This document shows positions 59,266-64,000 of a stretch of 64,000 bases of DNA, one piece after another. Source of the DNA: UBA6059 sp965227155. Lineage in GTDB: Bacteria; Bacteroidota; Bacteroidia; Cytophagales; Cyclobacteriaceae. The stretch lies in NCBI GenBank assembly GCA_965227155.1, contig OZ245731.1:2170001-2234000 (forward strand), given 5' to 3'. The translations under genes were made by a program, and so were the position numbers. The notes below the pieces were generated by a model. The model was not told where the DNA came from, did no database searches, and saw nothing but the letters and a program-made list of their open reading frames with translations. Within the stretch, counting starts at the first letter, position 1. Each line of letters opens with the position of its first letter.

Positions 59266-60198
59266 ATGAACCTAAATTTTACTATGTACCCACTTAAGAG
59301 AATACTTGTTTGCCTGGACATGACAGATACGGATGACATTCTGATCCGATATGCTGCCATGTTTGGCAAGACAGTGCAGTGTGAAAAACTATATTTTATT
59401 CATTGTGTGAAGTCTTTGGAGCTTCCAGAGCAGTTGCGGAAGGAATTTCCGGAGATGGCCGTGCCACTGGATGAGACTATTACCCAGCAGCTTAAGGAGA
59501 ATATTTCAAGGCACATAGATCAAGATGATATCCCTTACGATATAGGTGTGAAAGATGGAAATACCACAGAAAATATTCTTAAGTGGGCCAATATCAAACA
59601 CGTGGATTTGATAGTGATGGGTAGAAAACCTGTGGAGCTAGGTACGGGTGTTAATGCCAACAGGATTGCCAATGTGTCGCCATGCTCTGTTTTAATGGTT
59701 CCTCAGGAGACAAAAATGACCCTCAACAAAATTTTCGTGCCCATTGATTTTTCTCCTTACAGCCATAGGGCCCTACTACGTGCTTTGACCATTAAGGAAA
59801 AAAATGATACGGAGATAGTCCTCCAAAATGTCTACAATGTACCGACCGGATACCATACTACAGGTAAGAAGTATGAGGAGTTTGCTGAAATAATGAATGA
59901 AAACGCTCACAAGAGCTATGAGCGCTTTCTTAAAAAGAATAAACTCGACAAGTCAGCTTTTAAATTCATCACTACCCTTGATGGCGATAATCAGCCGGGC
60001 GATAGAATTGCCACAGAGGCACAGCAGAATGGTGCAGACCTGATCATGATTGGTTCCAGGGGTAGAACTACCGCCGCCTCCTTACTGCTCGGGAGCATAG
60101 CAGTAGCATTACTCAAGTACAATTATTCTATTCCTTGTTTTATCGTGAAGAACAAAAATGAGAATATGGGCTTTTTCCAGGCATTGATGAAGCTCTAA
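59266..60198 (+). CDS. Universal stress protein, two UspA domains
   Basis: A 310-residue tandem UspA protein. Domain 1 (about 8-145) starts PLKRILVCLDMTDTDDILIRYAAMFG; domain 2 (about 150-300) starts NKIFVPIDFSPYSHRALLRAL and ends with the ATP-binding loop MIGSRGRTTAASLLLGSIAVALLKYNYSIPCFIV (G-x2-G-x9-G-S). Domain 1 has a variant loop VMGRKPVELGTGVNANRIANVSPCSVLMV. The role is in stress resistance or metabolic arrest; details unknown. An internal ATG at residue 7 (59284) is an alternative start. Its stop abuts that of the pyrophosphatase gene. Confidence 0.88.
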   Translation: MNLNFTMYPLKRILVCLDMTDTDDILIRYAAMFGKTVQCEKLYFIHCVKSLELPEQLRKEFPEMAVPLDETITQQLKENISRHIDQDDIPYDIGVKDGNTTENILKWANIKHVDLIVMGRKPVELGTGVNANRIANVSPCSVLMVPQETKMTLNKIFVPIDFSPYSHRALLRALTIKEKNDTEIVLQNVYNVPTGYHTTGKKYEEFAEIMNENAHKSYERFLKKNKLDKSAFKFITTLDGDNQPGDRIATEAQQNGADLIMIGSRGRTTAASLLLGSIAVALLKYNYSIPCFIVKNKNENMGFFQALMKL

Positions 60199-60720
60199 TC
60201 AATGGTTGCCCATTGATTTTTTAAGCGATTCGATATAGCGCTCTTTGGCTTTGAGGATCGTTTTAATGGCTACTTCTTTACCTTCCCAGCCTTCTATGCC
60301 CACTTTTTTCTTTTCAAGGTCTTTATAAACCTGGAAAAAGTGCTCGATTTCCTTTTTCAAATGGGGGTTGACTTCCTCCAGCGTAGTGATTTTATTCCAT
60401 ATAGGATCGCTTACCGGCACACAAAGCACCTTAGCATCGGGGCCTTTTTCATCGGTCATGTTAAAGAGGCCAATGGGTCTTACTTCTATTACGCAGCCCG
60501 GGAAGGTTGGCTCAGTTACCAGCACCAATACATCCAATGGGTCACCATCCAACGCTAGGGTGTCGGGCACAAAGCCATAATCACTAGGGTAGAACATGGA
60601 AGAGAAAATCATGCGATCATAGCGGATTACATTTTTCTCATGATCGTATTCGTATTTGTTGCGGCTTCCTTTTGGAATTTCGACAATTACATCGATGGTT
60701 AGCTCATTATTGGTAGACAT
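60199..60720 (-). CDS. ppa: Inorganic pyrophosphatase (family I)
   Basis: Hydrolyses pyrophosphate to phosphate, 173 aa. Family I active-site signature DGDPLDVLVL is intact, and IPKGSRNKYEYD, YPSDYGFVPDTL and GLFNMTDEKGPDAKVLCVPVSDP are present. It is downstream of the metallophosphatase/BamA gene (44-nt gap, same strand), so read-through transcription is possible. Confidence 0.96.
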   Translation of the reverse strand: MSTNNELTIDVIVEIPKGSRNKYEYDHEKNVIRYDRMIFSSMFYPSDYGFVPDTLALDGDPLDVLVLVTEPTFPGCVIEVRPIGLFNMTDEKGPDAKVLCVPVSDPIWNKITTLEEVNPHLKKEIEHFFQVYKDLEKKKVGIEGWEGKEVAIKTILKAKERYIESLKKSMGNH

Positions 60721-60764
60721 ATCAATTCATTTGAGTTATAATGGATTAAAATCATGATTTTTTG

Positions 60765-63700
60765 TCAGAATAAAAAGCCAAAACCAAATACAGCCAGATT
60801 TTCTTCCTCGGTAAAGGCTATAGAGAGCGAAAGCACGGCCTGTCCCAGTGGTGAAATCCAAATGCCACCACCTGTAGAATTATACCATCGGTCGGAGTTT
60901 TCTCCATCAATCCATACCCTGCCCAGATCATGGAAAGCAAGCAGGCCCAGGCTTCCGGGGAAAAGATAGCTACGGAAGCTGGCGATTTTGAACCTGATGT
61001 CGGTATTGTTATAAAATGCGGTCTCGCCATAAAAGCGGTTGCGGCGGTAGCCTCTCAGGTTAGTTTTTCCACCCAGCTGATTGTAATTGAAGAATTCAAA
61101 ATCGCCGGTGTTGTTTGCATAGCCCGTTCTGTTGGCAATGGTAACCCTGCCGGGAAAAGAGAAAGAATAATAGAAAGAGAAGTCTGCCGCAAATCGGGAA
61201 AAGCTCCTGGAGTTTTCATTGAGTCCCCAATAAGTCTCCCAGCCGGCATTTAGCCGGATCCCTCGGGAAGGATTCTGCAAATGGTCAGTATCGTCCAATG
61301 ATATTTTCCCGCTAGCCCCTGTATAGTAATACTGGTTGATAAGCGATTCATTAGGCAGCTGGTTTTGCTGGTCGGAGTAAATATACCTGGGACCGAAATC
61401 ACCCTGCTCATCTTCCTCTTCCAGCTGAAATCTTTGCGTTACGGACCCAAATGAAAAGCTGGTTTTATCTCCAATTTGTCTTTTCAGCCATAGTTTTAAC
61501 CAGGCTGACTCATAGCGTACCCTGTAATAATCAATATCGAAGTTTTCAAAGTCGTACCTGGATTCATTGCCAAGGCCAAAGAAGTTGGAAACACTGAAGG
61601 GTTGGTTGATGATGGCTTCCGTAACCAAATTCCATTGACCTGCAAACTGTGAAAACTCACCGGTATATTCCAGATTGAAGGCTTTGGTAGCAAAAGCAAA
61701 ATTTCCCATCAGCTTATGCTGGGCCGCAAATGGTGTTTTTCGCCATCCATGTTTGGTGTACAGGAATCCACCGCCCAAAAACAGCCCGTCATCGGCATTG
61801 ATTTGTCCATAGAGCAGGGGCATCAATACATTGTACAGAAAAGACTTCCGGTCATAGGCATTTACAGATTCATCATTTTTGAGTTTTTTCCGAAGATTCC
61901 CGGCCGGAGAGAGTCGAGTATTATTTTTAGTATCATATATGATGGTTCTGGTGCCTGCACCTTTTGAGATGCTTTGATCCTTTATGAGATCATTGTCAGC
62001 ACCACCGATAATTCTTACCTTGATTTTATTTTTGGCAAGGCCTTGTTGCTCAAAAACATCTTCATCATCAAAACCGTATAGTCTGATTTCGCGGGTATCA
62101 TCAGCATTGAAAGTTCGTTGGTAAATGACTTTCTGTTTTTCAAAATCTTTATCGATTTTCCATACGGTGATAGAAGTGGTTTTGGCATTTTCTTTATCAA
62201 TTAAAAAATGCTCATGCTTATCAGAGCCCAATATTTCCACTTCTCTAGCCAAAAAGCGATAATGAGCGAGGGCATTTTCAACCAGATTATCCCGCCTGGA
62301 TTTTAATTTGGCAATAACCTCTTCGCCGGTGAGGGCATAAATTTTTGGTGGCCACCGGCTGATGGCTTTTTCTATCACCTCATCGGTTAGTTTCTGCTGA
62401 AGTTCATTGGCAATGGTTATCCAATCATCACGGTCAAGCTTTGTAAGGAAAGTGCGGTCAAAATACCGGGCATTGAACATAAAGCCGGGAGGCCAATCCA
62501 TGGTGTGGTCAAACCCTTCCAGCTTGGGCAATGCCCATTTCTTACTGGCAATTTTTGGAAAAAAGCCTTCATTCACGAAAAAAGCCTGATCCCTGTCGCG
62601 AGGTATTGGCTGAAAGACATCTCCTTTTTCATGCTCCTTATCGAATGAAGCCCAGCGCCATTGGTCGTCATGTCGGTCCCAGTCACCAATGATCATATCA
62701 AACAATCGAGACCTCAGCACCATAGGTTGATCCACTTCATGGTCATTGTCCTCTCGAAGCTCTTCCAATACTTTGGAGGTACTTTCGATATCTTCAGAGT
62801 TGCCAAAAAATGGCTGATCCGATCCATCATCATCGGGACGTTCCTCATATAGGGCCAGGCTGTTGGCAAAAGTTTCCCGGTATTCCCCAAATCGGGGGTC
62901 GTCCGGGATAAAAACCACCTGCGGGTTGGTATGGTAAACGCCCGCTGCATCGGCCAGAGCAGGTATTACAAAAGCAGCATAGGGATGGCTCGCAGAAATC
63001 TGGTCCTGCACAATATCCACCGCAAAGGTCTTGCGTAGTGCCTCGGGTACTGCATTTTCTGGATATTTCTCTATAGATCGCAATACATATTGCTGGCCAT
63101 CTTTGGCTTCAAGACGTAGCGATTTTGTCTGCATACCACCGCCTTTTTTCACTATCGTAAGGCCACCTTGTTCGGTTCCAATGTCAAATACCGGCACTTC
63201 AACCTCTGCAGCCCATACATCGCGGTAGTTTTTGCCCATCAGCTTTTGCCGCATTTTTCCGGCGATATATTGGTCAGACGCATTGACTACCACCGTGCTA
63301 TCGCTAAGCTTATTAGCCTTCAGAAATTCTGATACAGTTTGTGGCTTTTGATAAGGCTTGTGCCCAATGGTCTTTTCAAAATCCAACTTACCATCAGGGA
63401 AGGCATCATCTGTTACCCAATATTCTACTTTGATGTCACCATTTTTGAAATACTTCAGCACCGAGAAGCCGTTTTTACTGGCAGCATAGGTTGCTTCACC
63501 ACTGGTTTTCACATGGGTGGTTTTAGCACCGGAACCGCTGGTAATATAGCTCACCTGATTTTTTTCGATAAGCTGCAGGCTGTGCTCGTGGCCATTGGCA
63601 AATACGGTAGAGGGGTATTGGCTGAAAACATCCACCATTGCATTCCTGATGGCTTTGTATTTTGGATGGGGAATATCCTGGATATTGCCAATAACCGACC

Positions 63701-64000
63701 TGTAGAAGGGGTAGATAGATCCTATGACCGGTAGAGGTATGTATAAAGAGGGGTTGATTTCCGTTAATGGAAATAGGTGCTTCTTGAAGGGAATATGGCC
63801 ACCATGGATGCCCTCAGAATACATTGGATGATGTGCGGCCACCAGTACCTTCTTATGCTTATTGGCAAGCATGATATCCTGCAAGGCATTAAGTACATCT
63901 ACAGTACTCTCAACTTCACACCCCTCTTCAGGGCCTGGCTTTTCCCAGGGATGTAACAACCACTGCGTATCTATAATAATCAGCGTAATTTCTTCATTAA
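60765..64000 (-). CDS. Metallophosphatase fused to a BamA/TamA-type outer-membrane barrel, 5'-truncated
   Basis: The frame is open to the window end, so the gene begins beyond 64000; about 1,078 residues are visible. The N-terminal part is the C-terminal half of a calcineurin-like metallophosphatase (ITLIIIDTQW, VLVAAHHPMYSEGIHGGH, VFANGHEHSLQLIEKNQVSYITSGSGAKT). A long middle region (about 270-640) has a kinase- or phosphoinositide-like look (ADAAGVYHTNPQVVFIPDDPRFGEYRE, LRSRLFDMIIGDWDRHDDQWRWA) that I cannot place. The C-terminal ~330 residues form a D15/BamA-like 16-strand barrel ending in FGFGFLF, the beta-signal. The family is common in Bacteroidota; the role is unknown. Confidence 0.85.
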   Translation of the reverse strand, partial: NEEITLIIIDTQWLLHPWEKPGPEEGCEVESTVDVLNALQDIMLANKHKKVLVAAHHPMYSEGIHGGHIPFKKHLFPLTEINPSLYIPLPVIGSIYPFYRSVIGNIQDIPHPKYKAIRNAMVDVFSQYPSTVFANGHEHSLQLIEKNQVSYITSGSGAKTTHVKTSGEATYAASKNGFSVLKYFKNGDIKVEYWVTDDAFPDGKLDFEKTIGHKPYQKPQTVSEFLKANKLSDSTVVVNASDQYIAGKMRQKLMGKNYRDVWAAEVEVPVFDIGTEQGGLTIVKKGGGMQTKSLRLEAKDGQQYVLRSIEKYPENAVPEALRKTFAVDIVQDQISASHPYAAFVIPALADAAGVYHTNPQVVFIPDDPRFGEYRETFANSLALYEERPDDDGSDQPFFGNSEDIESTSKVLEELREDNDHEVDQPMVLRSRLFDMIIGDWDRHDDQWRWASFDKEHEKGDVFQPIPRDRDQAFFVNEGFFPKIASKKWALPKLEGFDHTMDWPPGFMFNARYFDRTFLTKLDRDDWITIANELQQKLTDEVIEKAISRWPPKIYALTGEEVIAKLKSRRDNLVENALAHYRFLAREVEILGSDKHEHFLIDKENAKTTSITVWKIDKDFEKQKVIYQRTFNADDTREIRLYGFDDEDVFEQQGLAKNKIKVRIIGGADNDLIKDQSISKGAGTRTIIYDTKNNTRLSPAGNLRKKLKNDESVNAYDRKSFLYNVLMPLLYGQINADDGLFLGGGFLYTKHGWRKTPFAAQHKLMGNFAFATKAFNLEYTGEFSQFAGQWNLVTEAIINQPFSVSNFFGLGNESRYDFENFDIDYYRVRYESAWLKLWLKRQIGDKTSFSFGSVTQRFQLEEEDEQGDFGPRYIYSDQQNQLPNESLINQYYYTGASGKISLDDTDHLQNPSRGIRLNAGWETYWGLNENSRSFSRFAADFSFYYSFSFPGRVTIANRTGYANNTGDFEFFNYNQLGGKTNLRGYRRNRFYGETAFYNNTDIRFKIASFRSYLFPGSLGLLAFHDLGRVWIDGENSDRWYNSTGGGIWISPLGQAVLSLSIAFTEEENLAVFGFGFLF

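Noticed and set aside
1..64000. CRISPR arrays, insertion sequences, prophage genes, rRNA
   Set aside because: No regularly spaced repeats, transposase, phage or rRNA sequence was seen while reading both strands.

Overview
This 64 kb window is a chromosomal segment of a Bacteroidota bacterium, most likely a marine or soil Cytophagales (Fulvivirga/Marivirga/Roseivirga-like). The lineage is inferred from a fused MurF-alanine racemase, -7 promoter boxes of the TAnnTTTG type (several with a TTG/TTTG about 20 nt upstream), few Shine-Dalgarno sites, HK-then-RR pairs of the RprXY type, a C-terminal type IX-secretion-like sorting domain, and many Bacteroidota-typical families (DUF4783, DUF1573, DUF6090, DUF4105/Lnb, MG2+TonB-plug protein). 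Species cannot be named from the sequence alone. Both ends cut a gene: ileS lacks its 5' part at position 1, and a metallophosphatase/BamA-like gene on the minus strand lacks its 5' part at 64000.

Layout. 1-3.7 kb: ileS and lspA. 3.9-7.0 kb: a visibly A+T-rich accessory stretch holding a small DUF2683-like protein, an Xre/ImmA-IrrE peptidase with a DUF4411 PIN-like partner, and a DUF6090 membrane protein; an attC-like inverted repeat (6046-6168) lies between the last two units. 7-12.3 kb: recF-DUF721 opposed to pdhA, a membrane TPR protein, ribH and aspartate kinase. 12.3-16.3 kb (minus): NhaD-type antiporter, glutamate dehydrogenase, anmK. 16.3-26.2 kb (plus): coaX, an outer-membrane protein, a TPR protein, lptC, a small membrane protein, a CNNM/CorC protein, PpiD/SurA, DUF493, pterin dehydratase, rsmI, suhB and a very short FeoB-associated Cys-rich protein. 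26.2-31.3 kb: radical SAM/SPASM, Lnb-like protein, DoxX, then nadC-YcxB-like-recX and DUF4783. 31.4-33.6 kb: gpmI, a lipoprotein and tRNA-Val(GAC). 33.6-39.7 kb: DUF1573 and two histidine kinase/response regulator pairs with a secreted protein encoded antisense between them. 39.8-45.2 kb: HisA-like protein, bile-acid symporter, an exported protein with a probable CTG start, GNAT, murF-alr. 45.3-50.5 kb: feoAB opposed to an MG2/TonB-plug protein. 50.5-54 kb: membrane MutS-like ATPase and purKE. 54-64 kb: K+ channel, TetR, PhyH dioxygenase, ABC exporter, universal stress protein, pyrophosphatase and the metallophosphatase/BamA fusion.

Most of the window is envelope and central-metabolism housekeeping: lipoprotein maturation (lspA, lnb), LPS export (lptC), periplasmic folding (ppiD), peptidoglycan synthesis and recycling (murF-alr, anmK), cofactors (ribH, coaX, nadC), iron uptake (feoAB plus the small Cys-rich protein) and purine synthesis (purKE). 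The less ordinary items are the cassette-like island with its attC-like repeat, a 101-codon exported protein that has no ATG/GTG/TTG start, a HisA-like protein without the usual N-terminal catalytic Asp, a membrane-embedded MutS-like ATPase, several start codons placed exactly 4 nt after a -7 box, three intrinsic terminators lying directly in front of co-directional start codons, and seven convergent gene pairs whose stop codons abut or overlap. I saw no CRISPR array, insertion sequence, rRNA or phage gene.
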